DNA of 14,199 bases from an uncultured Clostridia bacterium (GTDB lineage Bacteria > Bacillota > Clostridia > TANB77 > CAG-508), in NCBI GenBank assembly GCA_949077355.1, contig CARUQW010000018.1:2996-17194 (forward strand), given 5' to 3'. A model generated the notes under the pieces. The model made no database searches, had not been told where the DNA came from, and was given only the letters and a program-made list of their open reading frames with translations. Position 1 is the first letter of the stretch. Each line of letters begins with the position of its first letter. Made by a program: the position numbers and the translations under genes. Shown here piece after piece: positions 13,871 through 14,199 of this stretch.

Positions 13871-14199
13871 TTATATGATAGCTTTCACAAAATCATTTGA
13901 GTCAAAGATTTCCATATCATCAATTTGTTCTCCTACTCCTATAAATTTTACAGGAATTTTATTTTCTTCAACAATTCCAATCACAACGCCACCTTTAGCT
14001 GTTCCATCTAATTTTGTCAATACTAAACCAGTTATGTCTGCTTCTTCTTTAAAAGCTTTTACTTGTGAAATAGCATTTTGACCAGTTGTTCCATCAATCA
14101 CTAATAATACTTCTTTATCCGCTTCTTGCATTTCTTTATTAATTACTTTTTGAATTTTATTCAGTTCGTCCATCAAATATTTCTTATTGTGTAATCTCC
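13871..14199 (-). CDS. ftsY: Signal recognition particle receptor FtsY, C-terminal part, truncated by the window end
   Basis: This is the SRP GTPase receptor that docks ribosome-SRP complexes at the membrane. About 108 C-terminal residues are visible, and the frame stays open to base 14199 (GRLHNKKYLMDEL, the text after the G3 DTAGR box). The G4 box TKLDGTAKGG and the G5 region GVGEQIDDMEIF are both present, and the protein ends normally at FVKAII. The gene's start, NG-domain P-loop and N-terminal part lie outside the window. It is the upstream gene of a probable operon with the UPF0182 gene. The text DGTTGQNAISQVKAF with DDMEIF fits FtsY rather than Ffh. Confidence 0.94.
   Translation of the reverse strand, partial: RLHNKKYLMDELNKIQKVINKEMQEADKEVLLVIDGTTGQNAISQVKAFKEEADITGLVLTKLDGTAKGGVVIGIVEENKIPVKFIGVGEQIDDMEIFDSNDFVKAII

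Overview
The window reads as chromosomal DNA from a low-GC, Gram-positive anaerobe, most likely a member of the Clostridia (Bacillota). The reasons are strong AGGAGG-type ribosome binding sites, near-consensus sigma-A promoters in AT-rich spacers, a rubrerythrin of the clostridial 'reverse' domain order, a clostridial UPF0182 membrane protein and a DUF5665 protein. No phage, transposase, CRISPR array, rRNA or tRNA gene was seen. No gene-free stretch is longer than about 210 bases.

Layout from left to right. Positions 1-4900 are all on the minus strand. A small orphan gene (71-283) has its own consensus promoter and a terminator. Next is dnaE (387-3913), the DNA polymerase III alpha subunit, which is complete in content but broken by two single-base insertions. 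Two tandem small genes (4060-4335 and 4416-4700) follow; they are diverged paralogues of each other. From 4850 the plus strand carries a Bax inhibitor-1 family membrane protein (4902-5567). After it comes a 200-base array of four stem-loops ending in a bidirectional terminator, then another small orphan gene on the minus strand (5777-6082).

Positions 6190-9150 are housekeeping and stress genes: a hotdog-fold acyl-CoA thioesterase (6243-6662, +), reverse rubrerythrin (6694-7242, -), a small zinc-ribbon protein (7416-7697, +) and tyrosyl-tRNA synthetase (7791-9005, +). A long inverted repeat with 42-base arms and 10-base direct repeats (9029-9138) fills the gap before the next convergent gene.

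Positions 9147-14199 are all on the minus strand. In transcription order they are the 3' end of ftsY (runs off the window), a UPF0182 seven-helix membrane protein with a large extracellular part and a GTG start, a membrane-anchored von Willebrand factor A protein with a complete MIDAS site, and a small DUF5665 membrane protein. The ribosome binding site of the DUF5665 gene lies inside a hairpin directly after the stop codon of the VWA gene, which suggests termination or translational coupling.

The genes do not form one pathway. I see no convincing new multi-gene system. The most notable items are the double frameshift in dnaE, the paralogous small-gene pair with its structured leader, the stem-loop array at 5571-5765, the long inverted repeat at 9029-9138 and the RBS-occluding hairpin at 9438-9469.
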